A stretch of 23,125 bases of DNA from Bacteroidales bacterium UBA3543 (GTDB lineage Bacteria; Bacteroidota; Bacteroidia; Bacteroidales; UBA932): assembly GCA_002376715.1 (NCBI GenBank), contig DFOK01000118.1, positions 1 to 23,125 on the forward strand. Direction: 5' to 3'. The notes under the pieces are model-generated. The model searched no databases and had not been told where the DNA came from. It worked only from the letters and a program-made list of their open reading frames with translations. The translations under genes were made by a program, and so were the position numbers. Positions 17,001 through 23,125 of the stretch are shown here, piece after piece; the first letter of the stretch is position 1, and the number at the start of each line of letters is the position of its first letter.

Positions 17001-17346
17001 GGTCGCCCATATTATCACGGTCGAGAGTGGGTGTCCAGGTGAGTCTCACCGGTTCACCGCCCTCCAGAGGCATGGAATAGACCTCGGTATTGCCATCGTA
17101 CTGGCCTGTAAACACAATAGTCTTGCCGTCGGGTGATATTTTTGGAAATACCTCATACCCGACATGTGAGGTGAGTCTGGTAGCAGCGCCTCCATCAGCA
17201 TCCACGCTGTAGAGGTCACCGGCATAACTAAATACTATCTTGCCGCCTCCTATTGTAGGGAAACGCAGCAGACGGGCCTGATTATCTGACGCGGATGATA
17301 GAATCGGAAGCGCCAGAATCAAAAATGACAACAGTTGTTTTTTCAT
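14092..17346 (-). CDS. Tricorn-like S41 family periplasmic protease
   Basis: This 1084-residue protein has a Sec signal peptide (about 1-20, ending near SSASDN). Two beta-propeller regions built from PD40/WD40-like repeats follow (about 25-320 and 325-545), recognisable by repeated SPDGK, SPDGS and SPDSK turns. An Ala/Lys/Glu-rich linker (about 548-590) leads to a further beta region, the tricorn C1 domain, a PDZ domain (about 765-865) and the S41 catalytic domain (about 880-1060). Alignment with archaeal tricorn, as I recall it, places the nucleophile at S974 in YSSSDGDLF, the His at H752 in NVGHAY and the Glu at E1033 in IIEGYGVDPD. The oxyanion-region motif RMNGGGNVS is present. The position of the fourth tetrad residue (a Ser in the archaeal enzyme) is G751. 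It probably degrades peptides in the periplasm. It sits between yicC and mqnC with short gaps. Confidence 0.88.
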   Translation of the reverse strand: MKKQLLSFLILALPILSSASDNQARLLRFPTIGGGKIVFSYAGDLYSVDADGGAATRLTSHVGYEVFPKISPDGKTIVFTGQYDGNTEVYSMPLEGGEPVRLTWTPTLDRDNMGDRMGPNNIVMNWTPDGSQIIFRTRWYTFSGLRGRLYKVSKDGGMPVQLPSTEGGFCSYSPDGKYLAMNRMFREFRTWKYYKGGQADDIWIHKVGTTSLEKITDNPYQDIFPMWIGDEIFYLSDRDRTMNMFVYNTKTKKTEKVTDFTEYDIKFPSASSDYIVFENGGYIYKFSVKDRTYTKVNITLASDNIWSRTELGDASKRMSSYDLSPDGERVLVTARGDIFSLPAKQGVTYNITRSPGSHERNVSWSPDGSTIAYLSDADGEYQVYTAPSSDMTAARKMTSFPSGYLTGLQWSPDSKKLYFNSDKMDKYELDVTTGALKRILVGTHSGIRSFTLTDDGSWAAYVTSLPNKVSAVFLYEIATGKSFQVTDRWYNSSSPVFSKDGKYLFFTSSRNFRSTYSRVEWNATYSVNDYVFVLPLAKETPNPAAVKSDEYTAAGASASAEKPSDKKESKTPAAVKIDTDGLYERISALPLSAGGYNLLFADGGKLYYVSYSGMGGSMARGGSSGVKSLDLKTMKSSDAFQGMPVSYTSDLKKVLVRDAGKLYVINTTGPGKLGDPVPTSDMEIMIDRRTEWKQIFDESWRIMRDGFYVENMHGVDWQKIHGKYAQLLPYVKHRHDLSYIIGEMIGELNVGHAYINSGDEPEVPRIKMGLLGAEFVKDKSGSFKITKIFKGANWDESLRSPLAESDAKVGEYVLAINGIPCSGLDNIYQALVGKADKVVALVVSPDAKGTKPRTIYVKTVSNESRLAYYEWVQTNIEKVEKASNGEIGYIHIPDMSTAGLDLFTKLFYTQLDKKALIIDDRMNGGGNVSPMILERLQRVVYRMSMSRNGGEPNTIPNEAHYGPKVCLIDKYSSSDGDLFPYGFKTLGLGKVIGMRSWGGIVGISGSKPFIDGQDMRTPFFTSYSSETGEWIIEGYGVDPDIVVDINPFEDYLGKDAQLDKAIEVLKEEIKTFKPLPGIPADPIR

Positions 17347-17367
17347 AAATATTATATTTAAAATAGT

Positions 17368-18243
17368 TTAAAGAATATTCAGCGACTGCTCTTTGATCTT
17401 TTCCAACTCATCTTTCATCATCACTACAATCCTTTGGATTCCGGCATGATTGGCCTTGGATCCGATGGTGTTGATCTCACGTCCCATCTCCTGGGCGATG
17501 AATCCCAGTTTGCGCCCCGGATACTCCTCATGTTCGAGAGTTCCCCTGAAATGGTTGCAATGCTGGCTTAAGCGTACCTTCTCCTCGTTTATATCGAGTT
17601 TCTCCATATAAAAGATCAACTCCTGCTCAAGACGCTCCTGATCAGGCTGCAGCGATATTTCCTCAATACGACTGAGGAGGCGCTGCCTTATCGTCTCTAC
17701 CCTCTCCTGCTCAAATTGCCCTATCTCATCCAGACACTCTTCTATCCTGGAGACTTTCGAGAGTACATCTTCGCGCAACACCGCTCCTTCCTTCACTCTA
17801 AAAACATCGAGAGCATCCGCAGCGCGACATATAGTCTTGAAAATCTCTTCCCATTCCTCTTCCGTGAGTTCCGGAGCCTTAGACTCCACCACATCAGGCA
17901 TCTTGAGAAGTGCCGGCAGCAGATCCTCTCTATCAAGATCTGCCATTGTGCTGTCGTCAAGTATTGAACAGAGCTGGTTGTAATAGCCCAGCAACACTTG
18001 ACCATTTATAGAGCGGGTAGCATTCTCTCCATTTTGCTCTACGCTGACATAGAGGTCTATGTTGCCACGATTGAGACGCTGTATCAGATATTGGCGTACC
18101 GAAATTTCCTTCTCGCGGGGGATTACCTGAGTCTTGAGAGTGATGTCGGCATTTTTACCATTTAGAGAGCGGATTTCAATCAAATATTTATTTTCTGAGA
18201 TCAGGCATTCCGCTTTGCCGTAACCTGTCATTGAACGTGTCAT
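17368..18243 (-). CDS. YicC family endoribonuclease
   Basis: This 291-residue protein has the standard YicC/YloC length and both domains. The N-terminal YicC domain begins with the family signature MTRSMTGYGKA, and the C-terminal DUF1732 domain (about 205-291) contains LSQHCNHF, GRKLGFIAQEMGREINT and the closing ELEKIKEQ helix. E. coli YicC has been reported to be a metal-dependent RNase acting on small RNA; the role here is by homology. yicC often sits next to gmk, but here the next gene, 21 bp downstream, is the tricorn-like protease gene. It is the first gene of a three-gene minus-strand unit and divergent from glnS. Confidence 0.92.
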   Translation of the reverse strand: MTRSMTGYGKAECLISENKYLIEIRSLNGKNADITLKTQVIPREKEISVRQYLIQRLNRGNIDLYVSVEQNGENATRSINGQVLLGYYNQLCSILDDSTMADLDREDLLPALLKMPDVVESKAPELTEEEWEEIFKTICRAADALDVFRVKEGAVLREDVLSKVSRIEECLDEIGQFEQERVETIRQRLLSRIEEISLQPDQERLEQELIFYMEKLDINEEKVRLSQHCNHFRGTLEHEEYPGRKLGFIAQEMGREINTIGSKANHAGIQRIVVMMKDELEKIKEQSLNIL

Positions 18244-18337
18244 ACTACAAGTGGTGTAAAATATATCAAAGTAAGCGTTTTTTTCTTATTTTTGCAAGTC
18301 AGATAACAGGACCACTATCCCTATATTTATTCGTACT
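18244..18337. promoter_or_regulatory. Divergent yicC/glnS promoter region
   Basis: On the plus strand a perfect -7 element TATTTTTG lies at 18287-18294. It predicts a glnS start near 18299 and a leader of about 39 nt, but there is no TTTG 19 bp upstream. On the minus strand TATATTTT (18258-18265) matches 7 of 8 positions of the -7 consensus, 14 nt before the yicC ATG. No clear operator or riboswitch structure is seen in the 94 bp. Confidence 0.4.
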
Positions 18338-19996
18338 ATGGAAGAAATTGTTAAAAATGAGGCGCCTGAGCGCAATCTTAATTTTATTGAAGAGATCATC
18401 GAGGATGACCTGGCCAGCGGTAAACACGATTCAATCATTACCCGTTTTCCGCCGGAGCCCAATGGATATCTTCATATCGGCCATGCAAAGAGCATCTGTC
18501 TCAATTTCGGACTTACACTAAAATATGGCGGATATACAAACCTCCGTTTTGATGACACCAATCCTGTCAAAGAGGATGTAGAGTATGTTGACTCCATCAA
18601 AGAGGATATCAAATGGCTTGGATTTGAGTGGGCCAATGAGCTCTATGCTTCGGATTATTTCGAGCAACTCTATGAGTGGGCAATTTTTCTTATCAAAAAG
18701 GGTCTCGCATATGTGGATGATCAGACACAGGAAGAGATCCGCGAAACACGCGGTACGATCAGTACTCCGGGAGTAAATAGCCCCTGGCGCAACCGTTCCG
18801 TGGAGGAAAATCTCCGCCTTTTCGAGGAGATGAGAGAAGGGAAATATGCCGAAGGTGATAAAGTACTTCGTGCAAAAATCGATATGGCACATCCCAATAT
18901 GCTTATGCGCGACCCTCTGATGTACCGTATCATCCACGCATCGCATCACCGTACAGGTGATAAATGGTGTATCTACCCAATGTATGACTATGCACACGGT
19001 CAGTGTGACTCGATAGAAAGAATAACACACTCCATCTGCACACTCGAATTCGACGTACACAGACCCCTCTACGACTGGTTTATAGAGAACCTGGAGATAT
19101 TTCCCTCCCGCCAGTACGAATTTGCACGTCTCAACCTCACCTATACTGTGATGAGCAAACGCAGACTTCTAGAACTGGTTAACAATAATTTCGTAGAAGG
19201 ATGGGATGACCCTCGTATGCCGACAATCTGCGGACTTCGCCGCAGGGGCTACACTCCCGAAAGCATACGCCTCTTTGCTGAAAAAGTGGGAGTGGCAAAA
19301 CGTGATAATGTCATAGACCTCTCACTTCTGGAGTGGTGCTTGAGAGATGACCTCAATCGTCGTTCCAACCGCTATATGGCAGTTATCAACCCCGTGAAAC
19401 TGGTTATTGATAATTGGGATGAGGGAAAAGTTGAATATTTTGAAGCACCGATGAATCCGGAATATCCCGACGGTCCCAAACGCAGAATAGCATTTACAAA
19501 AGAGATGTATATCGAAAGCGAAGACTTTATGGAGGAGGCTCCCAAGAGATACCACCGACTCAAGCCTGATGGTGAGGTACGCCTTAAATACTCTTATATC
19601 GTCAAATGTGTCAACTATAAAAAGAATGAAGCCGGGGAAGTTGTGGAAATCCATTGCACATACGATCCTACCAGCAAGCCGGGTGCAGGTCCATGGCGCT
19701 CGGTTAAGGGTACCATACACTGGGTTTCGGTTACTCATTCGGAAAAGATTATAGTCAACCTATTTGACAAACTCTTCACTGAAGAGCAAATGGGCTCCAT
19801 TCCCGAAGGAAAGGATTACAGAGAGTACCTCAACCCCGACTCTTTGGTGGTCAAAAAGGCATTTGCCGAGCCTGACCTTCTCAAAGACGATTCAGGCATA
19901 GCGGTACAATTCGAACGTATCGGATACTTTAAGGAAGATTCCAAAAACGGAGGCTACAATAAAGCCACAGGACTCAGGGACTCCTTTAAATTGTAG
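18338..19996 (+). CDS. glnS: Glutaminyl-tRNA synthetase
   Basis: This 552-residue class I synthetase charges tRNA-Gln directly with glutamine. The HIGH motif is at residues 46-49 in PPEPNGYLHIGHAKSI and the KMSKS equivalent VMSKR at 271-275. The catalytic domain spans about 28-340, followed by the two beta-barrel anticodon-binding domains to the end. A Gln-specific reading is supported by LRFDDTNPVKE and its overall resemblance to E. coli GlnS; GltX would lack the C-terminal beta-barrels. It stands alone on the plus strand. Its final 11 bp overlap the end of the GH5 gene on the opposite strand. Confidence 0.96.
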   Translation: MEEIVKNEAPERNLNFIEEIIEDDLASGKHDSIITRFPPEPNGYLHIGHAKSICLNFGLTLKYGGYTNLRFDDTNPVKEDVEYVDSIKEDIKWLGFEWANELYASDYFEQLYEWAIFLIKKGLAYVDDQTQEEIRETRGTISTPGVNSPWRNRSVEENLRLFEEMREGKYAEGDKVLRAKIDMAHPNMLMRDPLMYRIIHASHHRTGDKWCIYPMYDYAHGQCDSIERITHSICTLEFDVHRPLYDWFIENLEIFPSRQYEFARLNLTYTVMSKRRLLELVNNNFVEGWDDPRMPTICGLRRRGYTPESIRLFAEKVGVAKRDNVIDLSLLEWCLRDDLNRRSNRYMAVINPVKLVIDNWDEGKVEYFEAPMNPEYPDGPKRRIAFTKEMYIESEDFMEEAPKRYHRLKPDGEVRLKYSYIVKCVNYKKNEAGEVVEIHCTYDPTSKPGAGPWRSVKGTIHWVSVTHSEKIIVNLFDKLFTEEQMGSIPEGKDYREYLNPDSLVVKKAFAEPDLLKDDSGIAVQFERIGYFKEDSKNGGYNKATGLRDSFKL

Positions 19997-21314
19997 AATA
20001 TTTGCGAATTATTTCCACGGTGGAATCACCGTGAAATACCGAAAACAGACCCTGCGGCTCCTGCGCGGGGTCTGCCGTATATGGATCTCCCTTCCGCCAG
20101 TAGTCGTGACCCACAGAAGGTTCCGCAAAGCCTGCCCAGCCCCAGAAATTGCATCCTGCAATGACTCCTCCCGAAAGGCGTGATTGCTCCACCTGTTTAA
20201 AAATAAAACCGTAATAGACATCACGGTGCTCAGTAGTGCTCTCCATTGAAAAACTGTAGCCGTCACGCGGATATCCGAACTCCTCTATGATGATCGGCTT
20301 GCCAAGACGCTCTGCTATCGGCAGATGCTCCTCAATATAGTCGCGGGACTTGGAGATGGAACGCTCCAAATCCTCCTCATTGGGATTAATACGGCTCGAC
20401 CAACCCCAATTGGTTGGCCAGATATGAATATTGATATAGTCGATCTCCGGATATGAATGTATGAGTTCTACCAGGGCCATATCGCTCTCACAGCCATATT
20501 TTCCCTCACTTCCGGTAGAAATCATATGATTGGGATCAATGCTCCTGATCAGTTGAGCTGTCTCCCGAATCCACTTTGCAAAAAGGATACGATTGTCATT
20601 TTCTCCTAAGGAGAAAGGACGCGGCTCATTGCATATCTGCCACGAAAATATGGCGGGATCTTCGCTGTAGCGGCGACCGGTGATGGTATTGGTGCGCGAG
20701 ACTATATCAGTAACATAGCTCCTGAAAAGTGCTTTAGCCTCCTCGTTGCGCTGAAACCGCACCATATAATCCATATAAGCATCTCCTCCATCAATCAATG
20801 GAATCGGACAAGGTGGTTCTCCTGCCCACATCAGGTACTGCCCAAAGCCTCCGCTCCATTCCCACGCGTTGTTGAGATAGAGCACTGCTGACATATCTCT
20901 CCGACCCAGTTCCACCATAAGATAATCGAGCGCACGGAGCAGAGTCTCATCATAGACTCCCGGGGCCTTCTGCAACGTGGGTTCCACCTTGGAGTGGGTC
21001 CCGTCAGGGCCGTCTGCACCCACCAGTATTCTAAGATTATCTACTCCCATAGCGCGTAGAGTATCCAATTCACGGTGCAGTCGCTCCCTATCGCCACCCT
21101 CTCCTTCCGAAGCGAGTATCACACCATACCAGAAGTTAGTTCCTATGAAGTAATAAGGCTCATTGCCGACCGAAGCCGGAGGATAGATCTGCCCGTCACG
21201 TACATGCCAATAGGCGCTGTGTTCCTCCGGAGAATTACAGCCAAAGATTGTTGTCATTAGCAGCAGAAGAACGATGATTGGCGCTTTACGCGAAATATGA
21301 AGAGTGAATTTCAC
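19986..21314 (-). CDS. GH5 (subfamily 7-like) endo-beta-mannanase lipoprotein
   Basis: This 442-residue glycoside hydrolase has a lipoprotein signal ending in TIFGC (Cys 26), followed by NSPEEH, an acidic tail that would suit surface display. The TIM barrel contains FIGTNFWYG near its start, the acid/base E230 in WQICNEPRPF, and the nucleophile E345 (or E344) in IIIEEFGYPRDG. The layout resembles GH5_7 mannan endo-1,4-beta-mannosidases; a mannan or glucomannan substrate is an inference. The start codon is GTG (21312-21314), preceded by a strong GGAGG at a 7-nt spacing. It lies 12 bp downstream of the corA-type gene. No other mannan-use genes are present. Confidence 0.82.
   Translation of the reverse strand: MKFTLHISRKAPIIVLLLLMTTIFGCNSPEEHSAYWHVRDGQIYPPASVGNEPYYFIGTNFWYGVILASEGEGGDRERLHRELDTLRAMGVDNLRILVGADGPDGTHSKVEPTLQKAPGVYDETLLRALDYLMVELGRRDMSAVLYLNNAWEWSGGFGQYLMWAGEPPCPIPLIDGGDAYMDYMVRFQRNEEAKALFRSYVTDIVSRTNTITGRRYSEDPAIFSWQICNEPRPFSLGENDNRILFAKWIRETAQLIRSIDPNHMISTGSEGKYGCESDMALVELIHSYPEIDYINIHIWPTNWGWSSRINPNEEDLERSISKSRDYIEEHLPIAERLGKPIIIEEFGYPRDGYSFSMESTTEHRDVYYGFIFKQVEQSRLSGGVIAGCNFWGWAGFAEPSVGHDYWRKGDPYTADPAQEPQGLFSVFHGDSTVEIIRKYSTI
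20011..20037. other. Strong hairpin 14 nt past the glnS stop, inside the GH5 gene
   Basis: CACGGTG (20016-20022) pairs with CACCGTG (20027-20033) around a GAAT loop. ATTT (20011-20014) and AAAT (20034-20037) extend the stem past a single bulged C. No T-run follows on either strand. It codes for residues near the GH5 C-terminus and sits where the glnS message would be expected to end. Confidence 0.5.
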
Positions 21315-21319
21315 AACAT

Positions 21320-21326
21320 CCCCTCC
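21320..21326 (-). promoter_or_regulatory. Shine-Dalgarno sequence for the GH5 gene
   Basis: On the minus strand GGAGGGG begins directly after the corA-type gene's TAA and ends 5 nt before the GTG start; the GGAGG core is 7 nt away. Clear Shine-Dalgarno sequences are uncommon in Bacteroidota, and no other gene start in this window has one this good. It supports the choice of GTG over the Met codon at residue 20, which would cut into the signal peptide. Confidence 0.65.
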
Positions 21327-22274
21327 TTAAAGCATCCGCCTGCGGCGGAAAATGAAAATTACCGCCAGCACTACTGTCAACATCAGGCTACCCAAAAGCA
21401 GAATATCCCAGAGGCCACCGATAAGCGGCAATTTTATATTCATTCCGTAAATACTTGCAATCAGGGTCGGAGGCATCAGCAGCAAGGACACAAGGGTAAA
21501 AATTTTCATAATTTTATTTTGCTCCAGGTTGATAAGACCCAGCACGGTATTCTGAAGGTACTCGAGACGCTCGAAACTGAAATTGGTGTGGTTGATCAGC
21601 GAAGCGACGTCTTTTAGAAGGATGTTTAGCTTGTTAGTGATACTATCGGGAGATTTTTCGCTCTTCAGGATGCTCGAGAGCATACGTTGCTTATCCACGA
21701 TATTCTCACGAACCATCATGTTATTTTCCTGCAGTTGGTTGATATCCAGTAGAAACTCCTCCCCCACATCTTCACCCAGGCTTACCCTCTTGCTATACAA
21801 TGCAATCTCTTTCGACATCAACTCGATCATATCAGCATCGAGGTCGATCCTGTTTTCAAGAATACCGATCAAGATATGATAACCGGTAGGATATAGGCGC
21901 GGATTGGCAATTATGCGCCTCTGAATGTCAGTAAAACTACGCAAGGGCACCTGGCGGATGGAGGTGATGGTATCGCCCGTTAAAATAAAAGAAACAGACT
22001 CCATACTGTAGTTTTCCGGTCCCGGGATCAGGAAATCGGTGTTAATGAATATGTTGTCGTGAGTTTCGGAATAACGGGATGAACTCTCGATTTCCTCCGC
22101 CTGTGCGCGACTCTGAAGATTAGTGTTGAGAAAATGCTCCACGGAACGTTTTTCCTCACCGGTAGGATCGAAAAGGTCTATCCAGAGAACATCTTCCCGT
22201 TGGAGGTTCTTTAGAGTGTCGGTGTTATCCGAGGTTGCTATCTGGTCATTTGATTTGTAAAAAATTCCAATCAT
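21327..22274 (-). CDS. CorA-type magnesium/divalent cation transporter
   Basis: This 315-residue protein belongs to the CorA metal-ion transporter family. A large N-terminal cytoplasmic alpha/beta and coiled helical domain (about 1-250) is followed by two membrane helices (about 253-275 and 287-308). The signature GMN loop is at 277-279 in SIYGMNIKLP, and the tail ends in the basic RRRRML. The protein should form a pentameric Mg2+ channel in the inner membrane; Co2+ or Zn2+ transport by some relatives cannot be excluded. It follows mqnA after 46 bp and precedes the GH5 gene by 12 bp, all on the minus strand. The 46-bp gap shows no convincing promoter, so the three are probably one unit. Confidence 0.92.
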   Translation of the reverse strand: MIGIFYKSNDQIATSDNTDTLKNLQREDVLWIDLFDPTGEEKRSVEHFLNTNLQSRAQAEEIESSSRYSETHDNIFINTDFLIPGPENYSMESVSFILTGDTITSIRQVPLRSFTDIQRRIIANPRLYPTGYHILIGILENRIDLDADMIELMSKEIALYSKRVSLGEDVGEEFLLDINQLQENNMMVRENIVDKQRMLSSILKSEKSPDSITNKLNILLKDVASLINHTNFSFERLEYLQNTVLGLINLEQNKIMKIFTLVSLLLMPPTLIASIYGMNIKLPLIGGLWDILLLGSLMLTVVLAVIFIFRRRRML

Positions 22275-22320
22275 TGTCTCAAGTGTTGGCTGGTGGATGT
22301 TTCCGTGAACAAAAACAGGA

Positions 22321-23082
22321 TTACAACCAGTTGACTCGGGGGTTCAGTTTCTCCAAAGCGACCCTCCAGAACTCGGTAAGGCCGGCACGCTTGTCGCTGT
22401 CAAGTTCAAACGAAATGTTTGACTTCAGATAGTTTTCAGCATACGCTTCGGAAAACTGATGACAATGTTTTTTTACGGCATCACCGATATTGTCAGTTCC
22501 ATAACGGAGAGCCTCGTTGAACTTTTTTATAAAATCCTCTCCAAGTGGCTTGTTTGCGGTCCAGCAGGCAAATACAAATGGTTTTCCTGTAAAGTCAACC
22601 CATTCACGGGCAAGGTCGTAGGTATAGGCAAAGCGCTCCCTTTCGGCGAGAGCCTTATCGCCTATCAGCAGATAACTCAAAGCGGGATCTACCCCCTCAG
22701 ACTCATAATCAAATTGCTCGAACTCCGGACTGATGTGCCAATAATCGCGGCAAAGCACCCTGATCAGAAGCTGGGATGTGCGGGAGTCGCCGTCCATCTT
22801 GATATGATGTATCTCTTGTAACGGAACATTTGAACAGAGCAGTACGCTTGCAACATTATCTGTGGCACCTATGCAAAAATCGGATATGATGTGTGCATCG
22901 GGGAGTAAGGGAATTATCGCCACCGGGACAATGCCCACATCACTACGGTCAGAAAGCAGATTATCGGCTGACTCAGCGGGAGAGCAAAAATCCATTACAA
23001 TCTCCTCCATAATCGGAGAGTTCTCCAGACCATAGATAAAGGGGATTGTATTGAGATATTTTATTGCCGAAATTCTGACCAT
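22321..23082 (-). CDS. mqnA: Chorismate dehydratase (futalosine pathway)
   Basis: MqnA dehydrates chorismate to 3-enolpyruvylbenzoate, the entry step of futalosine-dependent menaquinone synthesis. The 253-residue protein has a periplasmic-binding-protein-like fold and no signal peptide, as expected. Family features include the N-terminal ISAIKYLNTIPFIYGL, the ligand-loop DVGIVPVA and DGDSRTSQLL, the IGDKAL segment and the DLAREWVDFTGKPFVFACW motif. MqnD is a related protein, but the N-terminal NTIPFIYGL and the loop DVGIVPVA resemble MqnA. It is the first gene of the mqnA-corA-GH5 unit. The matching mqnC gene lies in a separate minus-strand operon in this window. Confidence 0.87.
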   Translation of the reverse strand: MVRISAIKYLNTIPFIYGLENSPIMEEIVMDFCSPAESADNLLSDRSDVGIVPVAIIPLLPDAHIISDFCIGATDNVASVLLCSNVPLQEIHHIKMDGDSRTSQLLIRVLCRDYWHISPEFEQFDYESEGVDPALSYLLIGDKALAERERFAYTYDLAREWVDFTGKPFVFACWTANKPLGEDFIKKFNEALRYGTDNIGDAVKKHCHQFSEAYAENYLKSNISFELDSDKRAGLTEFWRVALEKLNPRVNWL

Positions 23083-23086
23083 TTTG

Positions 23087-23094
23087 CAAATTTA
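23087..23094 (-). promoter_or_regulatory. -7 promoter element for mqnA
   Basis: On the minus strand TAAATTTG is a perfect -7 element lying only 4 nt before the mqnA ATG. No TTTG is found 19 bp upstream. If used, transcription would start at or very near the start codon, giving a leaderless or almost leaderless message. The remaining upstream bases to the window end show nothing else recognisable. Confidence 0.4.
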
Positions 23095-23125
23095 ATAAAA
23101 TTATCTTGTTTTGACTCTGAAAAGC

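Noticed and set aside
22275..22320. A separate promoter between mqnA and the corA-type gene
   Set aside because: A TTTG is present on the minus strand, but nothing resembling TAnnTTTG occurs about 19 bp downstream of it.
1..23125. A hidden defence system, CRISPR array, prophage or transposon
   Set aside because: Every stretch over about 150 bp is covered by recognisable housekeeping or carbohydrate genes. I found no direct-repeat arrays, transposase, integrase or target-site duplications.

Overview
The window looks like a chromosomal segment of a Bacteroidota bacterium, most likely Bacteroidales. The evidence is a canonical Bacteroidota promoter (TTTG-N19-TAAATTTG), start sites that mostly lack a Shine-Dalgarno sequence, lipoprotein glycosidases with a GH2-DUF4982 architecture, a tricorn-type periplasmic protease and futalosine-pathway menaquinone genes. 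The genus cannot be fixed from sequence alone. Gene density is very high: no gene-free stretch exceeds about 150 bp, and I saw no tRNA, rRNA, IS element, prophage or CRISPR array.

Layout. (1) 1-7511, minus strand: an apparent operon read as racemase, GH53 endo-galactanase, GH2 beta-galactosidase, galactokinase, galactose mutarotase, LolC/E-type permease (cut by the window edge). It starts from the one textbook promoter in the window and is very tightly packed. (2) 7598-9935, minus: pdxA, rnhA and an AqpZ-like aquaporin, ending in a hairpin plus T-run. (3) 10008-12997, plus: recG and nfo (DNA repair), divergent from pdxA. (4) 12961-18243, minus: yicC, a 1084-residue tricorn-like protease and mqnC. 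(5) 18338-19996, plus: glnS, divergent from yicC. (6) 19986-23082, minus: mqnA, a CorA-type transporter and a GH5 family 7-like mannanase.

How the genes fit together. GH53 would cut beta-1,4-galactan, GH2 would release galactose, and GalM and GalK would feed it to the Leloir pathway. galT, galE, a galactose transporter, a SusC/SusD pair and a dedicated regulator are all missing from the window, so this is a compact accessory operon and not a full polysaccharide utilisation locus. mqnA and mqnC are two steps of the futalosine route to menaquinone, but they lie in different operons about 8 kb apart. RecG and Nfo form a small repair operon.

I found no convincing new defence or mobile system. 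The most notable signals are regulatory and architectural: an 8-bp inverted repeat over the start region of the racemase-galactan promoter; two tail-to-tail gene overlaps, each followed by a strong hairpin inside the antisense gene; a racemase leading a galactan operon; and a tricorn-like protease with Gly where I recall the archaeal enzyme having a tetrad Ser.
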